Shown here piece by piece: positions 22,181 to 38,639 of a stretch of DNA of 64,000 nt; position 1 is the first letter of the stretch, and each line of letters starts with the position of its first letter. The notes below the pieces were generated by a model that saw nothing but the letters and a program-made list of their open reading frames with translations, was not told where the DNA came from and ran no database searches. Both the position numbers and the translations under genes were made by a program. The DNA is from Kuschelorhynchus macadamiae (taxonomy: Eukaryota; Arthropoda; Insecta; Coleoptera; Curculionidae): the NCBI GenBank assembly GCA_030620095.1, contig JAUTXW010000326.1, positions 1,215,501 to 1,279,500 on the forward strand, in the 5' to 3' direction.

Positions 22181-23345
22181 TTTTGTAGAATGTTGTAGGA
22201 CCAAAATTCGATGACCTTGACAGAAACATTAATATTAGGAAGGGCAAAGAGTTGGGTGAACGAATTGAAACTTATTAGTTTTTATATACAACATTTTCGC
22301 AATACCCTCGTGGTTTAATGGACAGCGCATTAAAAATCCTAAAACCGGATAAATCTAAGAAAACTCTTATAATGAAAGCCTCTGATTATGACTCGAAAAT
22401 GAACAGTCTTCTTTTAGACTCTACTACCTATAAACAATTAAACAATGATCCTACAAATACATATCAAAAACTTAACAACGATCTAATTAAAGAATGGGAA
22501 AAAATGCTACATATCTCCAACGACTGCCAAGAATCTTATTATACACAACGCATTGCCAACTAAAATCTATGGACTACCAAAATTACGTAAAAAAGGAATT
22601 CCAATGCGACCTATTGTCTCGTGCGTACAGTCACCTTTTAGCAATCTTTCAAAATTTCTGAAAAACATAATTAGCAAAATAATTAATAAAATTAATTCAT
22701 ATGTTAAAGATTCCTGGCAATTCAAAGAAATGCTTAAATCAATAAACATGCCAAAAGATTATACCATAATCTCATTGGATGTCGTATCTCTTTAAACTAA
22801 TATCACAGTCCACTTGGCACTTAATATCATTGAAAAAAAATGGAATGAACTTGAAAAATTCACAGACATTCCACTAAATGAATTCCAGAAGGCAGTAAAA
22901 GTAACATTAAATTAGACATATTTCTCCTATAATGATAAATTTTACAGGCAAATTTACGGTTGTGCCATGGGATCTGCCATTTCGAGTTGTATAGCTCAAC
23001 TGGTTCTTGAAGATTTGGAGGACGAAGTTATATATTGGCCAATTAAGTTAATATCTCGAAAACAGAATAAACGGCCACAAGTACGAAAATCAAACCGCTT
23101 TGACAAAGCACGAAGCCCAAAATAATCATAAATTTAATTACAAAGAAACTGGTGTATTAAAAACGGACCAACATAAAGAAAAGGAAGTTTTAAAAATGAC
23201 CTTTGCGACCTATTGCGAAAATTTTATATATAACAACTAAGAAGTTTCAATTCCTTCACCCAACTCTTTGCCCTTCCTAATATTAATGTTTCTGTCAAGG
23301 TCATCGAATTTTGGTCCTGGAGGAATTGATCATTCTACAAAATTA
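22181..23345 (+). mobile_element. Penelope-like fragment between ~110-bp inverted repeats
   Basis: Inverted repeats at about 22181-22297 and 23216-23345 share 'gaccaaaattcgatgaccttgac' in short blocks such as ATTCGATGACCTTGACAG and GGCAAAGAGTTGGGTGAA. They bracket a reverse transcriptase relic. The arrangement resembles Penelope-like elements, whose terminal repeats may occur in inverted order, but it could also be two fragments brought together. Confidence 0.6.
22318..23030 (+). pseudogene. Penelope-like reverse transcriptase relic
   Basis: Plus-strand RT of Penelope type. It reads MKASDYDSKMNSLLLDSTTY (22372-22430), then after a one-base shift at about 22555 IYGLPKLRKKGIPMRPIVSC (22566-22625), FSNLSKFLKNII, YTIISLDVVSL (22762-22795, first catalytic Asp) followed by a stop where the family has F-T-N, and YGCAMGSAISSCIAQLVLED (22960-23020). 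The LPK-x-x-K...RPIV and MGS-x-x-S boxes are typical of Penelope RTs. The segment with the Y-x-DD box and the GIY-YIG endonuclease are missing beyond about 23030. Stops at 22795 and 22915 also kill it. Confidence 0.8.
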
Positions 23346-23583
23346 ATTTTAACCTACATGGAGGGTATTATGTTGTTTTCTGTTTGTATCTAAGCAATGT
23401 ATTTCGTTTTATATTTTTTTGCTCAAAATTTGTAATTTGACGTGAAATGATTTCTGCCTCAGGTAAGTAATAAATAAAAAATTGTATATTTCCTCTTTGT
23501 AGTTAATAATATTATATTTCAAATATGTTAGTTAGTCCATGATTCTTACCACTTGTTCATATTTTTATTCATTTTTAGTTTAC

Positions 23584-23632
23584 ACAAGATCATCGAAAAA
23601 GGCTAAAAAATAGCCGAAACGTTTGAACTTAA
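23584..23632 (+). ncRNA. degenerate hammerhead-like motif 3' of the Penelope-like fragment
   Basis: GGCTAAAAAATAGCCGAAAC forms a 4-bp GGCT/AGCC stem II followed by the GAAA box. The flanks aagatca and tgaactt could pair as stem I. The CUGANGA box is not intact (it reads tcgaaaa), so a working ribozyme is unlikely. The position downstream of a Penelope RT fits the known hammerhead-bearing terminal repeats of that group. Confidence 0.4.
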
Positions 23633-23720
23633 AAAAAAAACAAAAAAACAAGGATATGAAATAATTTTGTTTTATTCCTTGAATGAACCTCATCCCAAGA
23701 AATTTGTTTTTCAAAATATA

Positions 23721-26940
<3,220 letters not shown>

Positions 26941-26941
<1 letters not shown>

Positions 26942-28883
26942 TGTCTTATCCAAATTAAGTGTCCACCATTAGTAACTTTGTTATTAGTAAAGATACGAAA
27001 TTGTTTAAATAAGCAAACTATTAGCATTTTCAACGCTCTTTAAGATGGAATCACTAAAAAAACAATTGAGCATCGCGTTTTCGAGTTTAGACAAGAAATA
27101 CAATGTTTTTAAATGGAAACCCCTGTATATTATATTTTTTTCTGTTAAAGCTTGAAATTTTAAACAAAAAAGGTTATAAGGAAATTTTTCTTAAAACTAA
27201 AAATAACATTGATATTACAGTTTCGAAAAATTAACAGCAAAAGCTAGAACAGCAAAGTATCTTAATTTTACAAACATCGATTATAAGAAAACAAAACAAC
27301 TAATTTTTTCTTAGAAGGTGCTCAAATACACCGCCCCGTTCTTCGATACATTTTTGTGCTCGTTTCTGAACTGCTCGAACTGCCTTTAGTATGGTTCTAC
27401 CATCTATCTGGTGTATCTTTTCCCTAACTGCAGCCTTTAAATCGTTAACGTCTTCGTACCTTTGCTTGTAAATTTGATCCTTTAAATATCCCCATAAAAA
27501 GAAATCAGGAGGGGTCATGTCTGGTGAACGCGGGGGCCACTGAATGGGGCCATTTGTCCCTATCCACTGAGCATTAAAAAAAGTACTTAGAAGTTGATAA
27601 GTACCTCTGTAGTTGTGCGCAGGTGCGCCATCTTGTTGAAAATGCAGATTCTGTCTACTTATGACATCCAGTTCATCTAAGAAATTATTCAGAATTTCAC
27701 TCATAAATGCCACATACCTTTCACCGGTTAGACTGCCTTCATAAAAAAAAAGGACCAACAATTCTTGACCCAATTAAACCGCACCAAACGTTAAAACTGA
27801 AACGGACTTGTGGAGCTCTTGGATGTACTAACAAAAGATTTTCCCTTGACCAGTAATGATGATTTTTTCTATTGTACATTCCGGAATTTGAAAAATTGGA
27901 TTCATCGGTCCATAAAATATAACGGAAGTTATTTACATTTTGGCGACAAAAGTTAAGGTACCATTCGCAAAAAACAATTCTTCTCTCTGGATCTCCTGGC
28001 AAAAGCGCTTTAACTGGTCGGTACTTATAAGGAATAAATTTGTATTTTTTTAAAATCCTATGCACACTGCCATAACTAAAATTCGAGTCTTTGACAATAT
28101 CTGGTATGGAATTCTCAGGGTAGGCTTCAAAATATGCAATAACTGCAATTTCCGTGGCCTCGCTTATTATAAAATCCTTTTTTTGCCCTGGTTTTAGCAA
28201 AAACAGTATCATTGGCTCTAAATTTTCGGTATAATCTCAGAAAATATCTCTCATGCGGTTGAATGCGAAGTGGATATAATTCAGCATAGTATTCTTTTGC
28301 CCTCAAAGATGATTTTCTGCACACTAAGTAAGATTCCAACATATCACACTTTTCTTCATGGGTAAAAACCATTCTTTTTTTGAGATTAGTAACTGACACA
28401 ACAAAACTGATTAATTACTGACACAACATAGGGAACAACGACGAAAAGTAAACAAATTTTGACAGAAAGCGTTATCATTGTTTTCCAAAGCCTCCTCGAT
28501 ACTTAGAACTGATATCCTCTAATCCATCACATATCTTAATTCGAAACATGGCGTGGCTTTCATAGCGAGCCTTCTTATTATTTTTGCAGTTAATTTTTAG
28601 AAACTGTAATATCAATGTTATTTTTGGTTTTAAGAAAAATTTCCTTACAACCTTTTTTGTTTAAAATTTCAAGCTTTAACAGAAAAAAATATAATATACA
28701 GGGGTTTCCATTTAAAAACATTGTATTTCTTGTCTAAACTCGAAAACGCGATGCTCAATTGTTTTTTTAGTGATTCCATCTTAAAGAGCGTTGAAAATGC
28801 TAATAGTTTGCTTATTTAAACAATTTTGTATCTTTACTAATAACAAAGTTACTAATGGTGGACACTTAATTTGGATAAGCCAG
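26941..28883 (-). mobile_element. Mar-2: long-TIR mariner-type element
   Basis: A 1,943-bp element with TIRs of about 300 bp (26941-27242 and 28583-28883). The left end is CTGTCTTATCCAAATTAAG and the right end, read inward, is CTGGCTTATCCAAATTAAG, both bordered by TA inside (TA)n. The TIRs are highly similar along their length, which suggests a rather recent insertion. It encodes a DD41D transposase on the minus strand that is broken by two frameshifts. Confidence 0.92.
27300..28399 (-). pseudogene. DD41D transposase of Mar-2, two homopolymer frameshifts
   Basis: The minus-strand coding region starts at ATG 28399 and runs in three frames to a stop near 27300. N-terminal helix-turn-helix: MVFTHEEKCDMLESYLV; then the second one, SIPDIVKDSNFSYGSVHRIL. 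Catalytic core: ILWTDESNFSNSGMYNRKN (first Asp), FQQDGAPAHN (second Asp), and PPRSPDMTPPDFFLWGYLK (third Asp). There are 41 residues between the second and third Asp, the signature of the DD41D (rosa-like) mariner family. It ends IEERGGVFEHLL. Frame changes fall in a run of 7 A/T near 28180-28186 and a run of 9 near 27743-27751. Apart from these the reading frame is well preserved, so the breaks are either very young or sequencing errors. Confidence 0.88.
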
Positions 28884-30269
<1,386 letters not shown>

Positions 30270-30351
30270 TGTGTATGAATGTATACAAAATCGCGCCAAC
30301 GATAACTTGAGAACGGCCAAACCGATTCCTTTCAAATTTGCACCAATAAGA

Positions 30352-30412
30352 ATTTAGCTAACCATAGACACGTGTTTCTGACTTAAGGTCTTCATCAGTT
30401 CAGTCAACTAGT
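30352..30412 (-). ncRNA. hammerhead ribozyme-like motif, copy 1
   Basis: On the minus strand: intact core CTGATGA, a 13-base stem II region with a GAC/GTC pairing, then GAAACACGTGTC, in which ACAC/GTGT can form a short stem III and GTC is a canonical cleavage triplet. The flanks (agttgactgaa before the core, tatggttagct after the cleavage site) pair over about 10 of 11 positions counting wobbles, as stem I. Short stem III and paired tandem copies are known for hammerheads in Penelope-like elements. Confidence 0.65.
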
Positions 30413-30681
30413 TGAAAGACGAGTGCAACTAGCGTCAAAATGAATACACAAAACAATACCATAGTCACCAACAGGAGCAAAACCGACATTTGTGATCACC
30501 AAGGGAACATCCGAAATCTTCGCCGGACTTGATACTCTATTTACCACGGAGCAGCATATAGCCACCTGTGGCGAAACTCATAATCCAAGAGAGGTAAATC
30601 AAAAGTAGAAAATATATAATGCGGCAAGAACTAATATATAGTAGAAAATGGATTCTTTGGGATGACCGCTAAAGCAATAGA

Positions 30682-30742
30682 ATTTAGCTAACCATAGACA
30701 CGTGTTTCCGACTTAAGGTCTTGATCAGTACAGTCAACTAGT
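30682..30742 (-). ncRNA. hammerhead-like motif, copy 2 (core mutated)
   Basis: Same arrangement 330 bp away. The core reads CTGATCA instead of CTGATGA, replacing a conserved catalytic G, while GAAACACGTGTC is intact. It is expected to be inactive. Confidence 0.6.
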
Positions 30743-31809
30743 TGAAAGACGAGAACAACTAGCGCCAAAATGAATATACAAAACAATACCAGAGTCACCG
30801 ACGCGACGGGAGCAAAACCGACATAGCTAAAAAACGATTTATCCGATTGATTTCAAATCCTAGTAAGAAATTAAGGGATATCAGGTGGCGGGACAAAATG
30901 GCGGCTTAATAAAATATTTAAAAAATCAGCCCGAAAAAACTTCTTATTAGATTTTGTCCAAGAATTAAAGTGTGTTATAGAGATGAACTGGGAAAATTGT
31001 CGTACACATTCCAGAGGGCGGAACAGAATGTTTGTGAAATTGTGAAAATTATCACCATCTCAGTTTTTACTCCTGGTAACGTTTTGAGGAAAACTGAATA
31101 TTGAGAAACAAAAGACGGCCTAGTGAAATGTTAAAAAAATTATGAGTTAAAAAGTACTTATTCAATTTACCTCCAAATTTTCACAAAAATCAGCTGTTAT
31201 GAATGAACTGGTAACATATTGGTGGGTATCCTAGATGATAAAAAAAGTGGCGACTGTTAAAATATTTAAAAATCAGCATGTAAAAATTACTTATTATATT
31301 GATATCAAATTTTGTACAATAAGTGTAATAGAGAGATAAACTGGTAAATATGTGGTACTAATTCAAGTTGGTGAAACAAAATGGGGGTAAAGCAAAATGT
31401 TTAAAAAAGCAACGTAAAAAACGTTCTTATTCAATTGTCCTCAAATTTTGAACAAAAATTTGATGTGATATAGGAATAAACTAGAAACATCTGGGTATGA
31501 ATTCAACATGAGGCAGCAAGTATACATGTGTTAATAAATGATTATGCGGATCTAAATAGGATCACACTTCACTATGCCTAATATAGAAAGAATTCTAACG
31601 AAGAAAATTCCGGGTAAGCTGATGTACCAATTTTTTTATATGTTTTAAATTTATTTTTGTAATATTCTTATTATTATTATAGTTAATGTTATTAGTATTA
31701 TCATAATTATAGGAAGTTTACCGAATATTTAAACGTTTTATTAGGCTGCCATTTTGCACTGCACCAAAAGTTTACCAGTTTATTCCTTAGTCACACATGA
31801 CTTTTGAGC

Positions 31810-32160
31810 AAGTAGTAGGTGTAGGTGTTCCTCAAGGTAGTGCATTGGGTTTTAGATTGTTTGTTTTGTATATTAATTATTTATTTTGCCAAAATGGAGA
31901 GTAAAGCTAGTTTCAGACATCTAAAATGAATTATAACATGTTAGAGATTGGATAGGGGTCATTAAAATGGAAATTAGTGTAAATAAAATAAACTGTATAA
32001 TTTTAGGATCTCAAAATTTTTTAGTAATTTGGGATTGGAATTTAAAATAGATAACTGTAAACTTGATGGCGTCGGTTCATATAAGTATTTGGAGGTAAGA
32101 ATAGATACCTACTAATCTTAAATTTGATAAACACCTAAATTATATATCTAAAAAACTCGA
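31810..32160 (+). pseudogene. LINE reverse transcriptase fragment
   Basis: Plus-strand fragment. GVGVPQGSALGFRLFVLYIN (31822-31880) is the RT box upstream of the catalytic pair. After a deletion come VNKINCIILG-like and 'GVGSYKYLGVRI' stretches (about 31975-32100), which match the thumb region of jockey-like LINEs. The A/F-ADD box itself has been lost. It is inserted in, or fused to, another piece of the modular repeat (31711-31830). Confidence 0.65.
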
Positions 32161-32689
32161 TTTTTAGATAGTGATTTTCTAAATATTTAAAACACTAAGG
32201 CGGATTTTCCAACAAGTTCGTGAGAGAGTTGTACTGAACCAATTTACATGATTTTTTTAAATGATCGTCTGGTTATCGAGACCTTTCAACTATTTTTTGT
32301 ATTGTTTTATTGCGTATTTTTTGTATAAAATCAATACATTTTTCTTCAAATTGCATTTCTGGACAATGTGGAGAATGCGCCTCATATTCCTATAATTTCA
32401 CTGAAAATTCATCGCGCCATCTAACGGAAAAGGTAGAACAAAATCTGCCGGGCCAGCTAGAATTATTAAACTTGAATTAAACTGGTATTTAACTCTAGTA
32501 TTCTCCCTAATTTCTTTTTTTGCAGTACTGTTTTACATATGCTAAAACAATCTAATAAAAAAAGACTACAAGTTCTACAAAATAGAACAATGTGATGATA
32601 AAAAAACCAGAATTTTTTTAATTACAAAAAATTACTTTTAATGCGTCTTCATTACATTTTTTAAATTTTTAGATACAATTTAATTTCAT
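32161..32689. other. no gene; possible Helitron-like 3' end near 32460
   Basis: Sequence at 32395-32460 ends ctgccgggccagctag, which resembles the CTRR-type 3' ends of insect Helitrons preceded by a GC-rich palindrome. No 5' end or Rep/helicase was found. The rest is AT-rich and unrecognised. Confidence 0.25.
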
Positions 32690-34030
32690 AATCGTAATAA
32701 AATCCGTAAATTTCCTTTATTAACTTCCCCCGTTATGAATCTTTCCCTTTATTAGGAATAGTAAAGTGTAACCCAATTTAGTTCCGGACATAGTCATTTA
32801 ATATACTTATATAATATAGTCTTTTCAGAGATTTTTACTGGGCGTCATTTTGTTCCGCCATATGGGATTCGTACCAAAATTTTACCAGTTCCTACTTACG
32901 CCACCCTTGATGTTTGCGCATGATTTAAAATAAAGTGAATATGTAGTTTTTCCACTGATTTTTTTAAGACTGCCATCTTGTACCGTTATGTTGAATTCGT
33001 ACCAGTTAATCTCTGTATCACATACAATAATGTTGCAAGATTTGAAATCAATTGAATAAGAAGATTTTCTTCCATTTATTTTTTGGATATTTTATTTGGC
33101 CACCATTTTGTTTCACCATCTTGAATTTCTACCACAATTTTATGTGTTTATCTCTATATTACACGTAATGCTTTATCAAAATTTGAAATTAATCTAATAG
33201 GTAGAATTTCAGCTGATTTTTGGATTCGGACAAAATTTCAGGTTGATTCCTATGTAACACTTGATTTTTGAAATTTGAGGTAAATTAGATAATTTGTTTT
33301 AACATTTGACTAGGCCGCCATATGGTTCGACCACATTGATGGAATTTCTACCAAATTATTACCAGGTCATCCCCACATAACCCTTAATTTTAGAAAAAAA
33401 ATTTAAGTCACTCGGGTAAGTAGTTTTTAGCTACGCCGCAACCTGACAATCAGACCTCGCGATAGGCAGAACAACCGAAAGATATGTAAAACCTGGAATT
33501 ATCTTCATGATTGCAAACAGTTTATTTGGCCTCCATTTTGTTTCGCTATTTGAATTCATACCACAGTTTTACCAGTTTATCTCTGTACTATAACTAATTC
33601 TTCCACAAAATTGTCAAAAAAGTCAATCTATTAAGAAGTTTTTTAGGTTGAAATTTTTAAACGTATTAATAAGCCGCCATTTTGTTTCGCCGTCATGGAT
33701 CCGTATTAAAATTTTACCACGTGATTTTTACTTAATACTTGCTTTTTGTGCAAATTTTGAGATTAATTGGATAAGCAGTTTTATAGTAATAATTTTTTTA
33801 ACAGTTGACTAAGCCGCATTTTATTTCGCAATATTGGATTTTTACCAAAATGTTATTAGGTCATCCCCATATGAATTAATTTTTAATCAACATTTGAAGT
33901 CAATCGGGAAAATAGCCGTATCTATGCCGAGAACAGACAGACAGACCAACGGAATTGAGATAATATGGTTTCTGACATCTAGGGATCCTAACACGTCAAC
34001 GTTTAAAAAAATCTCGTAGGCTGATTTTTT
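32690..34030 (+). repeat. modular dispersed repeat, copy 3
   Basis: The start block (cccgttatgaatc...ggaatagtaaagtgtaacc) is at about 32725-32780. Modules with gccgccattttgttt-like cores lie near 32844, 33100, 33318, 33529, 33675 and 33813, and the end block (gagaacagacagacagaccaacgg) at 33927-33952, then gagataatatgg. It is a nearly complete copy showing the order of modules without a large insertion. The ORF at 33834-34019 is a by-product. Confidence 0.7.
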
Positions 34031-36089
34031 CATACTAATATTTATTACGGACACCAAAAATACGAAATAATGCTTTGTAAAAATAATTGACAACTAAAAA
34101 AAAACCGTCTTGGTATCATTCTCAAATACGGCTCTGCGCGAGGAGGAAGGAGTAACCAAAAGAGGGCGCCACCTAAAAGAGGCAGTAGGGGCAGAGTGCC
34201 CACTTGGCTCCCCTTGGTTACGCCACTGACTTTACATAATATATCGAGAAATAAGTATAAGATAATTATTCTATATTAATTTGGTCCACTCACATCTCCT
34301 TATTTGTTATGTTGCATGGGGTTTTTCAGTTTATTTGAATATTTAACCAATAGTAATAAGAAATATTTATTATTTATTAATTTGTTTGTACGTAAAGTAA
34401 CTTACCTAAAATATAACAGTTAAAAATAAAATCAAGAGTAAAGTTAATAAATATAATTATTTAATTATTTAAAAAAAATTAAAACACTTTAAAACTGAAA
34501 GTATTAGCTTATATCTCTATAACTTTAATAAAAACTGTTTGTGGCAAGTGGTTCATTTCTCTTTAACTTCGTAAGAAATGCTATAGGGTTACTACAAAAA
34601 GGAGTAAGTTCGTAAATACTTCTTCCATTTCTATATTTTTGGGGTAATAATATACCAATTCAATTTTATCACCAGTATTATATATAGAAATCAAGGAGCT
34701 ACCCATAAAATATTATTCTTCACTGCAGTCATGTAATTTGATATACGTTGATAATCTCAGCATTCAGGAAGTAAAATATATTAATTTCTTCTTGTGAAAC
34801 AAGAATGTAATTTATTATTCATTCAAAATAATTTTTCATTTTAAAATTGAAATATGCTGCTGATATCTTTGCTAGTAGAGGTCAAGTAAGCTTAGCCTGC
34901 TATTTTAACCTTACTATCATAATTTAAATTACAATTAACTAAAAACAGAGCTTTTAGTCAGAATTTGAAGACAATGTTAAGCCTCGTAAATAAGGAGCTG
35001 ACATCAACATATGAAATTCATCTTTTTCAGACTCTAAACAATTCTTTTAATTAAAGAAACTGCTGCTAAAGAGACAGTGCACAGCTTGATACTTGATTTG
35101 ACATTTCATTTGAATGTTTAAATAAAAGATCCAAAAAGTTGCAAGCTTTTTTGTTTGAAATTCGAATCCTGCTAAATCACTTCATTAGTTTTATGTAAAA
35201 ATGTATTTAGCTTAAAATAGTTTGCAATACCACAACCATTTAAATGTAAAGAAAATCCAAAATCATGCAAAAGAAGATACTTAGATTTCAATGCCTTTCC
35301 AATATGACAAAACGCGATAAAATTAAAAGTAATAGAAAATTACTAAAAAACCAATAAAAAATTACAGAGAGTAATACAAGGATTTCAAAAACAAAATCTT
35401 ATACAGTTTTTGATAATACCCAATTTCAAAAAAATAAATACTATTTTCCTAATTGAAACCAAAATCGGCCATACATTTTTTTTCTGTGTATTAATTTCTA
35501 TCATCATTTCATCTTAACATCGACTTATGTGCATACGGTCGCAGTAATCTATCTTGTGCAATACAATACAATCTAGAAACTGACTAATTCGATATCCTGC
35601 GGCTCAAACTCGCCCTTAAAATTTCCATTATACGTATTTATTGTTTACATACACCACTCTTCCGCGGACAATTCCTACAACGAGATCTATAACTTTCTTT
35701 TGCTGACGTTGATTTCTTAATCTCCGAATTTATTTCCTTTGAAAGTACGCTTGAAGTCTTCAACGTTCGTAATGAAGATTGTTTAATAAAATATATAGTT
35801 AATCTAGAATAGCCAGTCTCTTACCATCCTCATCTAAAAGAAATCGTACCTACTTTCTACGCATCGTCGCACATAGTCAAATCTCTTTAAACAGAGAGAA
35901 TAGAAAATTCCTATCCATAAACAACGATGCTCGAAATTTGCGACAATAAAAAAAATATTCTATAATAATTTTCATAGAAATCCTTCTTTTAGAAAATCAA
36001 CAGGCTGAAAGTGAGACAAAAACATTACAATCACATAATTTTTAATATTAAAAGGCTGAACTTTTCGCAAAAAAATCGTCCGTCCTCTC
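34031..36089. other. no intact gene; isolated hAT-like end, possible LINE endonuclease trace
   Basis: A single terminus ending ccccttggttacgccactg near 34229 (inward CAGTGGCGTAACC) resembles hAT ends; its partner was not found. At about 35570-35800 the plus strand reads scraps such as CLHTPLFRGQFLQRDL and EFISFESTLEVFNVRNEDCL that may be remains of the endonuclease of the LINE at 36090-36960. The rest is AT-rich. Confidence 0.3.
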
Positions 36090-36960
36090 CATTTTCCCTT
36101 TTAATCACTACCGGACTTATCATGCATATCAGGAGCTGAAAAAGTGAAAGAGCATTTCCGAAACATGGATTAGAAATTCTTTTCTCTAACTACAAACCTT
36201 TATCCCTACTTTCAATTATGAGCAAGTCAATAAAAAAAGCATATTAAAACGATTTTAAAAATTACTTTGAAAGGTATAAGCAAATGCTTGACAGTCAATA
36301 CGGTTATGGTCGCCAAATCCATCCAATTTCGTGGAAAAGCCTGGAAAATTGCCCTTAACATACCCAAAGCATTCGATTAAGTACGGCATGACGCACGTCA
36401 TAATATTTAATTTAATAAATAATATTTCTGTAGTAACTGTCGGTCTTTCAAAAAATCAGCCCACGCTTTTCTGAGAGTTCAGGGTTGATTCCACTTTATT
36501 CCCCTTACATATCAATAATCTGCTTTCTTCTTCCAGCATTCATAGTTATTTTTCTACCATGCCTAGACTCCAAAAGTAAAGGAATTCCATAAATATGTAT
36601 TATGGTGAGTAAGAACCTTGTTCATATTACTACCATACACAATCATGTCTTTTTACTGTCTTCAAATGAATTCAAACATTTGAAACAGATATCTACATCC
36701 ATCAAATGACTAGTCGAAAAACATTTGAAAAACACTTAACTGGTGCCTTTACACACTCCAAATCATACCCAGTCTTAGATGTTATATATAGGGATCAAAG
36801 TTTCTTTCGATCTAAACATCGATTCGCTTGAATCTCGTCACCGTCCAATTATAACAAACCAATAACATACCTTTCACGCTTCTTTATTATCACAATTTCC
36901 TGATTATGGAACCCATTTTCACGAAAGATCTTTCCCTCTTTCATTAATTTGGAAATTCCG
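36090..36960 (+). pseudogene. jockey-like LINE reverse transcriptase relic
   Basis: Plus-strand relic covering much of an RT. It reads FPKHGLEILFSNYKPLSLLS (36155-36215, the NYRPISLLS box), DSQYGYGRQI (about 36290-36320), IALNIPKAFD (36350-36380, first catalytic region, L-D-x-x-K-A-F-D in intact relatives), LHINNLLSSSSIHSYFSTMP (36507-36560, leading to the place of the F-ADD box, which is mutated), and the C-terminal ISRLWNPFSRKIFPSF-like block (36890-36945) with a stop at its start. The order and spacing fit a single 5'-to-3' RT copy with many stops. It is more decayed than the LINE at 3185-3865. Confidence 0.7.
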
Positions 36961-37980
36961 CATTATTAAAATTTCACTTTGCGCAACCATGGTATCTAGT
37001 ATATACTTAGATTTTCTAGGCTTCTTGGTCAGCTATGGTTCGCAATCCTCTTCCAGTAGGTATCAGAGCATTTCTTATTAAAATAACAATGTTTATTTGC
37101 AAAAACCAAAAAGTAATAGATTTAAATTAAGATTAAAAAATTTATGTTGATTTCCAAAAAAAAATTATAAATTAAATATGTATATAAAAAGAAATCGAAT
37201 ACATTTTGGATAATGTGTTGAAGTCGAAACATTTGTTTTAATATACCTGCAAGTCATAATGTGTCTGTTGGTGGCCATTACTAATCCGGACGTTCTAGGT
37301 GGCAAGTGTATATTTACAATATGTTTTAATTCACATTAATTCCTATTGTAAAATATAAAAAAATGGCGTTTTATCTGAAATTATTCCAAAAAAAATGAAT
37401 TGGAATAAACTTGTAAGATATTTGAAGTGATTTATCGGTCACTCCAGCGACAAGAATAGAAAGAAAAACTACTGTGTAAGCACAATGTTGCTACCAATCC
37501 TATATTAATAATTAATTATTGATTTATTGTAAGTTTTAAATTTGCAAACATTCTACATTTGTGAAAATATGAACAAGTAATTTTTTACTACTTTTTTGAA
37601 GTATATGCCATCCCATTCGAAATACTGCACGTAGGTGCTATACGCAAAATACTAAACACAATCAAAATTTGTCGTTTAAACCTTGGTTGGATCATGGCCG
37701 AAGCCAGCCAGGCCAGATCTGGGTCGCGATTTGCCATTGAACTATCGTGACGTAAGAAGTCATTCACCTGTGACGTAACGATTGGGCCGCGGAAGACAGT
37801 CACGATCACAGCTGACTGCGAAACTTATGCTCTTTTCGCCGGTCCAACATCTCAGTGGCGGAGTAATGACTTTAGGTATGACTATAGTATTTTGTTAGGT
37901 ACATTTGGCGGTGTAATAAACTGTAAAAAGACCTTTATCTATTATTGTTATATTGACCAGGAAACAACTGGGTGTTAAGG
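36961..37980. other. no gene recognised
   Basis: AT-rich. 37600-37870 is somewhat richer in GC and includes catctcagtggcggagtaatg (37848-37868), reminiscent of a hAT-type end without partner. The minus ORF at 37588-37809 was not recognised. Confidence 0.35.
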
Positions 37981-37981
37981 T

Positions 37982-38050
37982 GTGGCCAATCTTGGATATG
38001 GGTTTCTTACTAATAGCCTTCATCAGTACAATCAAAATAAGCAAGCATAA
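37982..38050 (-). ncRNA. degenerate hammerhead-like motif
   Basis: The minus strand reads CTGATGA, a 12-13-base segment beginning AGGCTATTAG, then GAAACCCATATCC. The catalytic boxes CTGATGA and GAAA are intact, but stem II and stem III pair poorly. It is probably a decayed Penelope-type terminal repeat. Confidence 0.4.
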
Positions 38051-38639
38051 CATTCAATTTATAGTTGTTTCGCTCAACAAATTATAAAGTTAATCCAGCA
38101 AAACTTTTTAATAAATAAATTTTCAAAATTTGTTGTTATCATTAAATTTACCTTAAGTCAACGTTGACCATTTTTTTGAAGAAAATATTAAAAATTATGT
38201 GTTGAAAATAAAGTATGGACACTTGGAGTAAGGAGAAATACAGGACCATCGACATAAAAGTGAGCAAAAAATAGTTTTGCTACCATAAACAATTTGTGTG
38301 CTACTCCTCTGCTACGGTTCTCATCTAAGACAATTGCTATACTACATCATTTTGCTATATGTTTCCCAGCTGTAGTAGAGTACCTGAGTTCATCACAAAT
38401 ATAAACTAATTTTGGAAAATATACAGGAAACATATAAAAATCTAAGCGTATTTTACAAACCACATTCAAATTTCCACTACAGAATTTTTATAATAATTCT
38501 GGGAAAATTATTATCAAAGGAAAAGAAATATTGTTTTTTGTTTACTTCAGAATTAGTAAATTACTATCTCTTTATGCCAAAAAGAAACAGATTTAGGCGT
38601 TTCCCTTAACTTAACCCCACGGTAAATTCATATTGCGCA
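38051..38639. other. no feature recognised
   Basis: AT-rich sequence with a 65-residue ORF that matches nothing I know. Confidence 0.4.

Larger units (their letters stand above)
30345..30838 (-). repeat. tandem ~330-bp repeats of Penelope-terminal type
   Basis: The segment from about 30349 to 30490 recurs at 30679-30820, an offset of exactly 330 bp, with few differences (for example cttcatcag against cttgatcag). Each copy holds a hammerhead-like motif on the minus strand. No reverse transcriptase remains nearby, so this would be an isolated terminal repeat pair. Confidence 0.7.
30270..31640 (-). repeat. modular dispersed repeat, copy 2 (interrupted)
   Basis: The same repeat family as 7195-9330 in opposite orientation: 'aaaatggcggc' cores recur near 30897, 31380 and between. 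It ends near 31560-31610 with 'ggatcacacttcactatgcctaatat...', the usual start block. A tandem pair of Penelope-type units (30345-30838) is inserted in it. Confidence 0.65.
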
